A stretch of 64,000 nt of DNA. Source: Ramazzottius varieornatus (taxonomy: Eukaryota; Tardigrada; Eutardigrada; Parachela; Ramazzottiidae). The stretch spans positions 1,246,584 through 1,310,583 of the forward strand of contig BDGG01000011.1 of NCBI GenBank assembly GCA_001949185.1, read 5' to 3'. Made by a program: the position numbers and the translations under genes. Every line of letters begins with the position of its first letter. The first letter of the stretch is position 1. This document shows positions 48,050 through 60,329 of the stretch, piece by piece. The notes beneath the pieces are model-generated. The model was not told the origin of the DNA. It worked only from the letters and a program-made list of their open reading frames with translations, and made no database searches.

Positions 48050-50231
48050 ATGTTGTCGCGTCGAAATGAACTCGAGCGGACCAGGAGAGCGGGAACTTTA
48101 GAAGAGTCCTCTGAGCATATTGAAGTTCGGACGGCTCATGATTGGGAGTACTACAAGAGCCGACGGAAAATTAGGCTTGTGCTTGACGATGGCACCATCT
48201 CCTTTTTCTGGTGCGGTCGTAGTATCATCAGTCCATTTCGACTATTATTCAGTGAAACGCTACAACGATATCTTCATTACAGGAGAGCGCACACAATTAC
48301 GGCTCTCATATTGATCATCTGCGTTCTCATGTACATCACCTTTTTGGAGCCAGTATCTTACGATTCTGTGGTCAATAATCGCAGGTACGAAAAGCCACTT
48401 GGCACTCTATCGTAGTATGGCTTATAATACCTCCTTTTTATTTCTCAGAATAATGACTTTTGTCAGTAACGGTCTTTCGTTTTACGCCAATGATGTTTCC
48501 TAGAGGTATCCTGGCTGTGATGGTGATGTTTCTGGTGTTTGGGATGATGACAACTGGTGACGCTCCCTTTCGCCGACCACACCCCATCGTCTGGCGATTC
48601 GTCTTCAATGTTTCCGTCCTGTATGAACTCTGCCTGGTGTATCTTATTATGCAGGTCAGTCTAAGCTCTCCAACGTTCGCCATAACCTAGGTGACTGCTG
48701 AAACCTCTCAGCTACATACTGTATACACGTAATTCCGAGTTTCTGAGCATATTCGGTTGATTACCAGGATCATGTTATTTTGATATTTAACAGACTGCCG
48801 ACGATGCACGGCAGCTTCTCAAGCAGCTGGACCCAACTTTAGGAGTGGAACTGCCAGAAAAGGATTACGGAGGCAACTGCCTTTTGTACGACAACACTCA
48901 TACCGACCCATACCATAACATTTGGGTAAATGATGGTCGACAGCTATAATGTTTTCTAGTATAATGTTTTCGATCAAACTTTGAGAGGGGGTGGCTGCGT
49001 CCGGGGTTGATATTTTGCTCTTGTACAACTGATGCTGTTTCGTAGGACAAATTGGACGTGTTTGTGCTCACTCACTTTTTCGGATGGTGGCTGAAAACAC
49101 TGGTGTTGCGCGACTGGTGGCTGTGTACAGTCATCAGCATCCTCTTTGAATTGATGGAGTACACGTTGGAGCACCAGCTGCCAAACTTTAACGAATGCTG
49201 GTGGGATCACGTAAGAAGTTGACCGATCGCCTTGGTCAGCGCAGCACGATGACTTGAGCTGCACGCTTTTCTTTACAGTGGATTATGGATGCTTTGGTCT
49301 GCAACGGTCTGGGCATTGTTTTTGGAACAATGACGCTGAGATATCTGGAAATGCGGCCCTATCACTGGAGAGGACTGTGGAGAATTCAAACCTACTCGTC
49401 CGTCTTTCTCACCCAGTTAATCACAGACCTCAGCATCGCTCCATCAGTTTTTTCTCTGCAGAGGGAAACTCCAGCGGATAGTGGCGCAGTTTACTCCCTA
49501 TAGTTGGGTGGAGTTCGACTGGCGTCCATTATCCAGTTTTGGGCGCTGGACGGCCATGATCGGGGTGGTATCAATTGTAAGAATTCCGTCAAGCAGATCA
49601 GGTCTGAAATAATTCAGAGCTCATGTCATGACGGTAAAGTGAAGCCTAACAACATATTCTTTCTACAGTTTCTCATGGCCGAGCTGAATACCTTCTACCT
49701 CAAGTTCGTCCTGTGGGTACCACCGCCACACTGGATAAACCTCGTTAGGCTGATATTTCTGCTACTATGTGGAGGAGTTGCCATCCGGGAAGTCTTTGAA
49801 TATCTCGACAATCCGTAGGTCTATTTTCATGCGCGCAACTTTATTGCTTACGCACTTTGTGTCAGAACGGGGCCTGGTTTGGTAGGCACTGCACGCAGCT
49901 GGGTAAACAAGCATGGATGATCTTGGTTGTCGTCGTGACCGAACTTCTCGTTGTGATGCGCTTTGACTTGCCGATGATTACCAAGCCGCTACCGCCCGAA
50001 ATGACTCTTTCGTGGTTGACGTTCCTAGTTCTCTGCCTGATATGGACGATATGGCGCTTCGGCTACCGCGGGCAGGTCAAGTTGGGTCTTGGGGGGCAAG
50101 CCTCACGCAACAATCAAACTGCTCCTGCATTGGAACCTGAAACTGAGCCAACCTTGTACAAATCAGAACGCGATATGGGAACGGTTTCAACAATTCCGAC
50201 GAAAGATTTGGTCGACAAGAAAGAAAGATAA
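48050..50231 (+). CDS. PTDSS: Phosphatidylserine synthase (base-exchange type)
   Basis: Nine exons: 48050-48210, 48283-48384, 48504-48654, 48794-48925, 49046-49210, 49279-49397, 49462-49576, 49669-49814 and 49886-50231. All are in phase, 479 codons, the usual size for animal PSS1/PSS2. It is a multi-pass ER membrane enzyme that swaps the head group of PC or PE for serine. Diagnostic blocks: [15 protein letters not shown] near the N-terminus; RRPHPIVWR; the highly conserved [20 protein letters not shown] with [36 protein letters not shown]; and [18 protein letters not shown]. The C-terminal tail is soluble. The start codon precedes a basic, acidic cytosolic leader. Whether it prefers PC or PE cannot be judged. 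It lies just upstream of and parallel to the phosphoethanolamine methyltransferase gene. Confidence 0.96.
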
Positions 50232-50490
50232 ACAGACACCGAATTATCTCGTTATTTTTCAAATTTTGGACTTTTGTCAAGTTTTCAATCGATTAATGCT
50301 GGTGTGTCCATCTGGGAACACTGGTCACGTCACCGAAACGTGACTTGTCACACAACCGATGTATGATGACGTGCGCTGGCTTATGTACAGTGTTGAAAGT
50401 GAATCCCCTCCGCTGCCAATTTTGACTAGTTTGATGGTTCCTAAGTGAAATACACGGGCTGTAGTCTTGCAGATACAAAAGTAATTAAAA

Positions 50491-50775
50491 ATGTGCACCG
50501 GAAGGGATGAACTTTCAGCACTGTATGAAATGTCGGATCATGTCGACCAGCCAATAGCAATATCAATAGCAATACAACTAATGCCTGCGGACACGTCACA
50601 GGTCTCGTTCAAACGCCAGACACTGACCACGATGCTGTATCGTGAAAAGATCGAGCCGCAAGGTCTAAGTTCGCCGGCTTTTCCCTGTATACCAGGTACT
50701 CCGCCTACCCACTTTTTGGCACGCGTCCCTTGCTTGGTTGGTAGCTGGCTTGGTGAAAAGAAGAATTTAGAGTGA
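50491..50775 (+). other. Open frame upstream of the methyltransferase; possible 5' exon
   Basis: A 94-codon frame from an ATG (SDHVDQPIAISIAIQ, then MLYREKIEPQG). It could be an upstream coding exon of the methyltransferase, since such enzymes have a longer N-terminus. I could not find a donor that joins it in phase to the exon at 50905, where the frame just upstream carries a TAG (50887-50889). Confidence 0.3.
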
Positions 50776-50928
50776 GTCCTGCATTATTTCTTCTTCCGTC
50801 GGCTTGTTGGGTCCTCAGTCTCCCCGACCGTGGGTTTCACTCGATATTGCTTCAATTCTTTCGAGCACGGAACTTCGTCCGCTAATTAGCGAGCTGTCTC
50901 TCAGTTTACTGTATCGATCGAAAAAGCC

Positions 50929-53232
50929 ATGCCAGGATTCGAAGCAACCCATCTGTCGGCGAGGCGTACCACCAACGAGCCGGACCACGTCGACCAGCAG
51001 GACTCGGTCCGCCTTCCCAACAAGGTGACGGGGAAGAAGAAGGCAGACGCCTTCCAGGACGCTTTGCTTGGTCTTGGCCTCGAGGGCAAGGATGTGCTGT
51101 TTATTGCAACCATGGACAGGTACGTTAAATTCAGCGCTCCTCACGTCCTGGCTACGACCACAGTTGTCGTTTGAGATAAGCGGTGCTTCACAACGGGCAG
51201 CATTTTACCGTGGTCCCTACTCTGGTCCAAAGACGAGCAGATGTTTCCCGTTTGTCCTTATGGCTGCGCAATTTCAACATTCCTTTTCTTCTTATAGTTT
51301 TCCGTCCTTCGAGGACGTTATTGAGCTGGTTCGTTCCTTGGAGTACTTGAAAGTCTTCCCACCAACAGCGTCACAGAACGGACATCAAAATGGAAAGGAG
51401 GCCAGAGAAGAAAGCCTCCTTCGCGTGACTTCGGCTGCTGAGAGGTAGGACAATTTTTATTGGTGCTTTTGCTCTGTCCAAAGTTACACACATTTTTTAT
51501 CGATTGCAGCAAGGACGTTGTGGCCATCAATTACGCTGCCAATCTTCTCGATGAGGAATCGCTTCGAAGACTGATCACCCAGTGCCTGGACGCTCTGCGG
51601 ACCGGTGGTACCTTGTTGATGCGCGAACACCTTGGCGGAAGCACGACAGGTATGCACTTTCTTGCCATAATTGTATTTCGGCACTTTTCTTCCACGTCAT
51701 AGTTTGCTGTTGTAGGAGGGGACTCGGGCCCACATCTCCATTACCGTGACGTGGCGCAGACCTGCTCATTGCTCAACAGTGTCAGTTCGTCCTCCGGGAA
51801 CGAAGGACTTCAACTCATGTCCGCTTGGGCGCCTGAACCGGTAAGTTCAGAACAACTTGCAATAGTCAGACCTGTAAGTGTGACAGAAATGTTCTGGCTT
51901 GACATAACAAGCGCATCTTATGACAGATTGATGGGGAAGAAGAGGTAACCTGGATGTACAAGAAGGTTCCGTCCAGTGCCGTGGAAAAGAAGCTGCAAGA
52001 ATTTCTCGATACGTCACAGTATTCCAAGAAGGGCATTCTCAAGTATGAACAAGTCTTCGGTCATCGTTATGTCAGCACAGGCGGTGAGCACACCACCAAA
52101 GAATTCTGCCGGCTGCTGGACCTACAGAAAGGACAGAAAGTCCTGGATGTGTGTTGCGGCATTGGCGGTAGCGCTTTCCATATGGCTAAGGTACGGCATG
52201 TTCCCGTTGAACAAGTGACGCAAGAACGTTACTTTGTAATAATATGATCGGCATTGGCAGACTGGCAAACCAGACGCACAAAGATCGTTGTCTCAAGGTG
52301 CGCACTTTTCAAGTGTTAATGGCCAACAGCGTGCGCCACCTGGACAACCATCTTGTCGAGTTTGTCCAAGAGGCGCATGATATAGTGCTAATGACCGAGA
52401 GCGTGCGCCACTTACGATACGTTTTCGTACGGTTCGTTTGTCGGCCTTCCATTTTACAATCAAGACAAAATCTTCATGATCATTCAGACTTGTTGGTCTA
52501 GGAATATGGCGTCCATGTTCATGGTGTCGATCTTTCTTCCAACATGATTTCCATTGGCCTTCAACGACGCCGAGAAGGGAACCTCCACGGCGTGGACTTT
52601 GAGATGTGCAACGTTATGACCAAGGACTTTGAGCCCAACTGTTACGATGTCGTGTACAGCCGAGACGCCATCATGCATATGGAGGACAGGCGCAAACTCT
52701 TTGATATTCTTCTCGTAAGTGCTGCATTTCATAGTAGAAACCGGGAAAGTTTGTCTCACAAGCTGTCTGCTCACTAACAGTTTCTGTTTTTTCTCCCAGA
52801 AATGCTTGAAGCCAGGTGGGCGTCTCTTCGTTACGGATTACTGTCACGGTGCGAAAGAGCACTCCCAAGAGTTCAAAGATTACGTGAGGCAGCGAGGATA
52901 CAACCTGCTATCCGTCTCGGACTACGGAAAGGTACGGTAAATCGATACAAAGAAAATCATTTCGTCAACAAGACGCAACCTGGAATTCTCCGTGCTTTTT
53001 CCAGTTGCTAGAGGAAGTTGGTTTCACCAACGTCACAGCCGAGGATCGGACAAAGCAGTTTGTCGACATACTCTACAGAGAACTAGCTGACTTCGAACCC
53101 CTGAAAGGACAGTTTGTGCGCGATTTCTCCCAAGAAGATTACGACGAAATCATCAACGGATGGCGCATCAAGACAGTCCGCTGCGGCGCTGGGGACCAGG
53201 CATGGGGCATGTTCCTAGCCCGAAAGACCTAG
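50929..53232 (+). CDS. PMT: Phosphoethanolamine N-methyltransferase, C-terminal domain intact (PMT-2-like)
   Basis: Exons: 50929-51119 (start; exon may begin at 50905), 51298-51444, 51510-51649, 51716-51840, 51927-52190, 52502-52714, 52800-52931 and 53005-53232. All are in phase, 480 codons. The enzyme uses S-adenosylmethionine to methylate phosphoethanolamine intermediates to phosphocholine. The second half is a full methyltransferase: KKGILKYEQVFGHRYVSTGG, SAM-binding VLDVCCGIGGSAFHMAK, VDLSSNM, VVYSRDAIMHMEDR, LKPGGRLFVTDYC, RQRGYNLLSV and GDQAWGMFLARK. The first half resembles a methyltransferase fold (INYAANLLDEESLRRLI, LRTGGTLLMREH) but lacks the SAM loop, having GKDVLFIATMD where a Gly-rich loop belongs, as in nematode PMT-2 enzymes. 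It would then act on mono- or dimethylated substrate and need a partner for the first step. The 311-bp intron 5 carries hairpin repeats. Confidence 0.9.
52250..52440 (-). repeat. GC-rich hairpin repeat, two units inside a PMT intron (locus 3)
   Basis: Read on the minus strand, two ~75-bp units start AAGTGGCGCACGCTCT and AGGTGGCGCACGCTGT. Both continue with a GGYCATTARCACT block, and the second ends with an ACAACGATCTTTG tail. They are antisense to the host gene and occupy most of the 52191-52501 intron. Confidence 0.75.
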
Positions 53233-53493
53233 AAACTATGTCGTAGATTTTGTCTACATCTGCAAACCTTCTTTGCTGTTTGTGCTATTCCCAGCAAAGA
53301 CTTTGACTGAGACTGCAATACCAACATCAACGTTATTTAGCCCAGAGTACTGTGTAATTTTCGGTGTGGGCTGCCCACGATGATTGTGAACGACGGAAAG
53401 CACCAAACCGACTTCGAGGCACGCCGTTAGCTGGCATAAAAAGGGGTCCACATACTGTATCCAGCCGTCTCATATGCAGTGTAGGTTGGCTAT

Positions 53494-55380
53494 TTATGTC
53501 TCCGGCCAACTTGGAATTCCGTAGGGTTCGAACGGCTCGCACTGGGATCTGAGCTTACTTTCAGCACCTAAGACTGTTCGATGAGACATACGCCTGTATA
53601 CTCGACGGGTTCAATCGGACAATTTATCTAGACGAGGTCGATATAGGGTAAAACTGGGAGGAATGAGGCTATGAGAACTTACTAAGCGAAGCTAGTATCA
53701 ATCAATTACTCACGCTGGGAAAGTGTCGGACGGGCACTTTTCGCTCCTGCGCAACCGCAGTTTCCGACTTGACAGGCTGGCTTCTCAGAATCGGGGAATA
53801 TTCTTTTTGCGCTGTTGGTAGCAGACGAGCTACGGCGTGCTACTGCGTTCTGCAACACAGTATGGCGTATTATTTGATTGATTCGCTGGTGGAGTGTGCC
53901 GTGCCGATGATGCAATGACCGCTTCTTGACTCGTAACACGTCGGGAAAAGTATGGCGTTCCGCTGCGCACTGGGACATGTCAGAGAGCGGCTGATTAGCA
54001 TCCGCAATGTGAGTGGGACGAGGGTTCTCAACCTGCAATGAAATAAAAACGCTCAGTCAAAAGCCAGTGCCGTAAAGTGTTACGTTCCTATTTCTGAAAC
54101 GGACTTTTGCAATATGGTGTAGAATTTAATGTACGATTCTGCTGCGTGCAACTCTACTGCGCACGCTGCCACGCACGGAAGGAAAGTTTGGAGCATTAAA
54201 AACTTTGGGTCAGACGGAAAAGACGGTACATCGAATTCAATCACAGAAAAAATGCCGAAATGTGCATTGGTGTGAACTGCAAACTTACCTACGTACAGGC
54301 CAATTACACTTGATGGATTTTGATGTTTCATAAGAAAAATTCTATTCTTGTGGGTTACTTCACACAACTTTGATTGTTTGATTGGTATAATTCACGCATC
54401 GCTACCTGTTTTACCGGGAAAAAAGTGTCGTGGCTACTGCGAGATTTACTATTCCCTTGTCAAGCAACTACGACACCCCGGATAATTCATCTTATATAGC
54501 TGACTGTTGACGCTACAATTTAGGATATAATTTCCCATTTTGCTATCTTCAGCGCGAGGAAACAGGATTCATTTGAAATACGTGTACGAGTAGCGATTTT
54601 CGCTGATCAGAAAGAATTAACTTGAAAGAAATGTATCTTAAACTGACGTACATCAAATGCCACTTCGAGTAGCGTCAGCGGAATAGTCAAAAAACCTTTT
54701 TTGGGAGTGAGTGGGCCTTCTTCCCTTGACTTACGGCCGGTTCGTTCTTTTTGGCGAGACTTTTTCTGATGGTGCGCAAGCTCAACGACAATCTGCAGCG
54801 ATGCTTAGAAGAGCCACATTTATGTGAAAGCGAAAAAAGGTTTAACAAGATTATTCCAAGTACGTTTTGGTGCATCAAAATCCATCCAGGTAATTGGCCT
54901 CACCCTGTACTGTCGTTCCGCTCCTTTTTACCACTGTTCCAAACTATCCCTTCGTGCGTGTACAAGTAAGATATTTCACGATGTTGACATCACTCTGGTC
55001 GGCAAACGAAGTTCGGAGTAATACTTGACAGCGCCGTTTCTGATTCGCAGAACCTGCTGTACTTGAATAGAACTCTAGACATTGGGACATGGAGGGACCA
55101 AGTAACTCACGTTGGATGGAAACTGCGTGTCCTTCCCTTCCGGACTCTCAGGTACGGTGCCTGCTTTTGATCGCGCATCTGGAAACGGTATTTGCAGCTG
55201 AGCAGCCGGTTGACTGGAAGTTCCCTTGTCCATCGCCTGCTGCATGGGGACTACGTCAGCTCTCATATCGGTCTTGGGGCGCTGTAGGGAAGGAAAAGCA
55301 CAAGATGAAACGTCGAGGAACGTTACACAGATACCAAGTATGGCGTGGCCACTGACAAAAGTAAGACTGTGATCGAACAA
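53494..55380 (-). CDS. Candidate secreted prohormone / neuropeptide precursor
   Basis: Three exons on the minus strand: 55380-55111, 54032-53714 and 53567-53494. Donors are GTGAGT (both introns) and acceptors TTGCAG and CTTAG. They join in phase to 221 codons. The N-terminus has a hydrophobic signal-like stretch (HAILGICVTFLDVSSCAF). A Pro/Gln-rich acidic spacer follows. Exon 2 then carries basic cleavage-type sites: VLRVKKR, then SLHHRHGTLHQRINQIIRHT, VLQNAVARR, and SSSATNSAKR. After these comes a Cys-containing segment (PACQVGNCGCAG) and an end with one more Cys (RSQCEPFEPYGIPSWPET). The layout fits a peptide precursor, but I do not recognise the mature peptide and no amidation Gly precedes the basic sites. 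The alternative is an unrelated secreted Cys-containing protein. Confidence 0.5.
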
Positions 55381-56381
55381 TTAAAGCAGACTTAACCAAG
55401 GAGCTTCTCGAAGACAATGATGGTGAAGACTCCGCTCACTGCTGCTGGTATACCTTCCCGAGTAGTGTTTGGTAACGACGTACGTCTTAGAAGCCAGCAG
55501 ACGATCTCTTCAAACCTTCTCACACAATGCAACGGACTTACCCTCAAAAATTTCCTTACGGAAAATTAAACCACACCGATATTCGGGAAGATTAAGAGAT
55601 GCGGATTGGGCAGTCTTGTGTTGTCAGTGTGACATCGCGCGAAGACCTGAATGCGCTCAACTCGTGTAGTACAGTAAGTTACCACCCAATGGCAGCAAGT
55701 CGACCCTAGTGTACATGCTTAAGTGGACGATGCGGCAGTTTGGGTGAGAACAAGAAAGACAGTGCGGTTTCGGTCAAATTTTCGTCATGCATACCATTAC
55801 TAAGAGACAGCGCACTGCTCGTGAGGCTGAGGTGGCATTTAACGCGGATCAATGAACAACGCATGGCAGAGGTCTGCTTGAAATCACGCTTGTGAGCTTA
55901 GTACGTGCATTCTCTCTGGCTGGTACATTACCAGCTCTTGCAGGGCCAGCTCGTGCAGCCAACACGGCGCTTTAGGCGGGCTTTCAGGCACTACATGATC
56001 GATGAATGTTCAGAATCGCGCACGTTTGTATGGCCAGCACTTTTTTGGGCGGGCGGAAGCGCTGAAGGCAGCGGGTTGTGGTATGTATCAATACAATGCA
56101 AGATGGCTTCCTAAAACGCGAAGAGGTCAAGAGGACTCATCCAGCGCAGAAAATTGGCTGTATGCTGTTATCCACCGCATTAACCACTGGGCGCAAAAAC
56201 GATCCCAAGATGGACTAGAGTGCACGCGGCAAGCTATGCCAGGGCTTAGAAACGGACATCCGGTTCAGGTTGAAACTTAATCTCTTCAGAAATTCCTCGT
56301 AGGTGGCCTGGCGGGAAACAACTAGCAAAACGCGGAAGTGCCACGAGGAAACGGCGAAGTTGTAAATGTAAACTCGCATGG
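55381..56381. other. No supportable gene
   Basis: About 1 kb. Two overlapping frames at 55905-56280 have no motif. Confidence 0.45.
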
Positions 56382-56765
56382 GTGAGCTACCCGCTGATCC
56401 GAATTCTTAACTTCTTGGCTCTTCCTCCTATAAAGCAGGCCTACCTTTCTGTCAAATATGGCACAACTCATTTGCCGCGCAAATTAGTTGACACCCCGGG
56501 CCTGGCAAAACAGTTGATGATAGGTTTCTGTCAGTTTACAGTCACGCTCATGGGTCATCGTACACCCATGGCATTCATTTGCCTGGTTGTATCTTTTGAA
56601 CCCGTCGTCCGATTTTTCTAATCTAAACACCACCAATGAGAACACAGGCGAGTTGCTGGTTCAATCAATCCACCGCTAAAAGTCGGTGATTCAGACAAGG
56701 AAATATGGGCCATTTTTGACCGCCGCTCTCCCGTCACGTGACAGGTTCAATGTATCCGCATCGTG
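56382..56765 (+). repeat. Uninterrupted copy of the repeat that hosts the Harbinger insertion
   Basis: TTTGCCGCGCA, CAGTCACGCTCATGGGTCAT, CACCCATGGC and, further on, CGTGACAGGTTCA correspond in order to 37240-37560 plus 40726-40900. This is the empty-site relative of the region occupied by the Harbinger element. Confidence 0.55.
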
Positions 56766-57320
56766 CATTTCTAAAGAGAGCAAAAATTCTGAAACCTCGA
56801 ACTGTGAAAGAGAATACTTTGGTCTTTCACAGCAAACCACCGTTGCTCGTCCTCTTTGATCAAGCAAGTAAAATTAGCCAAAAAGTTGTTACCCGATTGA
56901 ACTGGCGCACAAGGAGAAGCGCGACATACCACCCGGTATTTTCTATAACTTTTATTCTGCAAAATCAGCGTTCGCTTCTCCCAGAATTTACTGCCCCTGG
57001 TTTGTAGCCCAAGCTATGCAGTACAACACAAAGACTCGTTTCTCAGAAAGGAGTAACAGCTCTTGCGGTAAAAAAGTTGCGAACTAACCCTGGTCAAAAC
57101 CCAACGCTGCTTCTTGCATCATTCTTGTTACTTTCTCCTCTCATTTGAATCGCTCTAATTGTGGTTGTGAAATATTGTACAGAGCTTTTTGTTGGTGATC
57201 ACCATCATACAAAACGAAGAAGTTGATTTACAGTGCCTTTGCTGTACCATGCTTTGTACTAAGCATCTGACGGGGCATTCTACGCGCATGAAACGAGAAG
57301 CTTACGGTGCGTTAAAAAAC

Positions 57321-57507
57321 CAGTCGTATGAATATTGAATTCACGAAAGTGAATAATTCAATTACTGTCGCGAGCTGAATTCCGATTAATTGTAGTTACT
57401 AAACCAAACTAGATTGAATCCCGCATAATTTAAATTGCTGCGGCCCGAGGTAATCCAATTAATCGTAATTGCAATTAAATCAATAAAGTCATATTAAAAC
57501 AACACTG
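57321..57507. mobile_element. Short relative of the hAT-type MITE
   Basis: The right end, read in reverse complement (CAGTGTTGTTTTAATATGAC), resembles the left end of the element at 5681 (CAGTGTTATTTTACTATGAC). The flanks TAAAAAAC (57313-57320) and CAAAAAAC (57508-57515) look like an 8-bp target duplication. The left end is more diverged (CAGTCGTATGAATAT). The interior is AT-rich and non-coding. Confidence 0.5.
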
Positions 57508-57515
57508 CAAAAAAC

Positions 57516-58954
57516 GCAATATCATATCGAAAGACCTACTAGCTTTGTAGTCTTATCCGAGCACAGGAAAAATCGTTTAAATTAGACGTAACGAAAGGTT
57601 AAAAAAATATCTCACCCGTGTTTTTAAGATTTTGGCAAAAACAAGCGCGCCAAGTGACCGGAGAGAACCTTGAGTTTTTCATTCAAAAATTCCAAGCACA
57701 CAAAGTTTCGCGTTGTTTCCAACAACTGTCTGTAAACGGGAGACATTTTATTTTACTACCACAAAACGTATATCAGAGCGTTCTTGACATTCTAGCTGTC
57801 GAACGAAAATACTTCTCCGATTACACAAGCAGAAAATAAAAAAAAGCGTTTTGCAATCACATTTCAAAAAGAAGTTCTCGAATCAGTTTGCACCTCCGAC
57901 TCTTAAATTAACGTTTAAAGGTCAGAAGAGCGCTGAATTTTGTGAAGTTAACTGATATGGTGCGAAAAGTAAAGATTTGAATCTTTAAGACCAAAGTACG
58001 CGAACAGCGGGGACAACTTTGGTATAAAGGGCTGCACTTAATCTCATGTCTTTAGATCCGTTTGTTGTTATCAGTATTAAAGTCATTCTGTTGCATAATG
58101 GAAGCAGGCAAGGAAGAACTGATTTTCCAGAAAAACAGAGACAACTTGGCTGAATCGGGCTGCATCCTCCGCAAATGTCGCCGCGGGACCGAAACAATCG
58201 GAACTTTGAAGCTTCCCCTCACCGCACCCATCTGGCTCCACTGCTCTTTTCTTTCGTCTAACAAAGAGAAAAATTCCTAGACAGCACCCTAGTGTACGGT
58301 TTTCCAGATGCCGATATATCGTACACCGCTCCGTAAGGTGCCACTCTACCCAAAGGGCCGGGGCCGACAGCCAATCTCACCTATCCAGAGTCCCACTCGC
58401 AGGCGTGGGGTAGGAGTATCGGAGCCATCAACAGTAGTAATAAACGGATGAAATTTTCGTTCAGAATTGAGTCGACGAAGCGCTACCATACAGTACTTCA
58501 AGAAAGATGCTGTTATATGACGACATCCAGACAAATCAGAGCGCTAAGGGCGGAACCACCTCTGACTAGCCCTTCTCGTTTAACCTTGATACCGCTCTTA
58601 AGGCAGATGTGACGGACTAAGTTAAACCGGAGATGCAGTGTATACTCGGAAGTTCAGGTGCGCAGGTATTGCAGTTCTCTTCAATCATCTAGTCCCCATA
58701 ATATCGGAATTTTTTGAACTCCAAGAAACCATACATGCATCCAGGTACCGGAAAGTTTGTGGGAATGCATATAGGGAGCTTTGATTCTCTCGGACAGAAA
58801 ACTGTCTTTCGCCGCCATTCATCTTTCTGGTTGTTTGATTTGAGGTGCGTAAAAAAGCCTGAAGGTTTCCTGGTTCCAACCCTGCCGCGGTCCGTCGCTG
58901 CTGGCGTTTCCAGCTGTCTCTGGTGACACACCACAATGTGATCCGAGAATTCCC
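57516..58954. other. No supportable gene
   Basis: About 1.4 kb. A 73-codon frame at 57618-57839 starts with GTG and has protein-like composition (SVLDILAVERKYFSDYTSRK) but no ATG or family. Frames on both strands at 58685-59035 overlap each other without motifs. Confidence 0.4.
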
Positions 58955-59968
58955 ATGACCCAAACTTCCATGGCATCGAACTGGACTTCTGCTGTGAACT
59001 GCACTATCAACAACGATCGCGCTAGCGCCCAGCATAAGCCACCCTGGTCCTTCGTACCGCCCGTTGGTTTATTGCGCGTGACCGTCGGTGGGCTGCCGAG
59101 CAGTATTGTACTTTGTGTTTTCTATACTGTACACGCGGAACGCTGCATGAACCATGAAGAATTTACCTCGTGAACATTCTTGCAATCGACATCTGCAACG
59201 CTTTCCTAAATGGTCCATTCGGTCTGATTGAGAAATCCGCGTCACAGTGGACTTTGGGCTCCAGGACCGGTATATTCCGCATCTACATCACCTTGCTCGG
59301 TCAAATCTCCATTATCATAGCGCACTTCTTATTGCGCTGAACAGACTATGGGCGGTGCTGTTCCCTTTCTCTTATCGGACACGCCACAACGCAAATGTGG
59401 CCGTCACCATACGTGCTTCAGTAGGGGATGCGGTTGGACTGTCACTCATCCGACTAGTGTTGACAAGCGCGGTGGTAACAACCGAAGCTGAGTGTATTCA
59501 TTGATGTAGCGGGGATCAGTTTGCGCTGGGCTCGTAGCCAACTGGGTGGTGCAGATGGTTATCGATACTCCGACCCTCTTGGTTATTTTGTCTTATCCGG
59601 TGGTCACCTACAAGCCATTCTGCAGTAACAGGAGAGAAAGAATAGTTGCCCCGGGCCCTTTAGAGCCAGCGAACTCAACCAGACACTGTGGTTTCAAACG
59701 GCGCTGCCACCGGACCTTCCACCGGTGGCGGGCCCGTTTCCATCCAGGAGCGATGATTAGATCTCCAATAAACATCCGTATCTGTGGTCAGACTTTGAAA
59801 GGGAGCTCCACTGGCTTCTTGACGTTGAATCTCATGACCATAAGTAATGACCAACGAAGCGCATTGGACAAGACAGATAATCGGTGAGTTCGATACACCA
59901 TGGCTGTATAACCTGGTCGACGTTGTGTGGTCGCTGACACTCGATCCTCTACCGATTCTTTTTGGGTA
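58955..59968 (+). pseudogene. GPCR pseudogene
   Basis: Pieces of a class A receptor appear in order but in different frames. First comes an N-terminus with sequons (MTQTSMASNWTSAVNCTINN) and a TM1-like stretch. Then, one base out, YLVNILAIDICNAFLNGP (TM2) and ITLLGQISIIIAHFL (TM3). Then, shifted again, IALNRLWAVLFPFSYRTRHN (the NRL box in place of DRY). TM5-like MVIDTPTLLVILSYPVV follows, and far downstream a TM7-like LYNLVDVVWSLTLDPLPILF at about 59890-59965. At least two frame breaks fall inside transmembrane helices where an intron cannot fit, so this copy is dead. It resembles the receptor at 43146 in its NR(L/T) box. Confidence 0.6.
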
Positions 59969-60329
59969 AGGAGAACCTCGTGGTGTTTTTAAGCAATAGC
60001 TTTGTTTCCGCCAAACCTAGAACCTGCTTACGTTATGCAATTTGGTCCACGTCTCAATCCCCGTCCGCTGGTTCTCGAACTTCTAAGCCTCATGTGACGC
60101 GCACCCATCCGGATGTACGTTGCGATATTGATCTCGTTACGTCCGAGGTCACAACACAGCAAACGCGAAGACGTTACCGTACATCAGCACAGCGTTACCA
60201 TGCGGTTGTTCGCACTTTGGCTTGATAAACTGTTTGACCTTACTCTGATACACCCACAACGTTGTCAACGTAACACCTTCAGAAAGCTATTGTTCTTCCT
60301 GCAAGTTCAGTGTTACTCGACAAGTGCTC

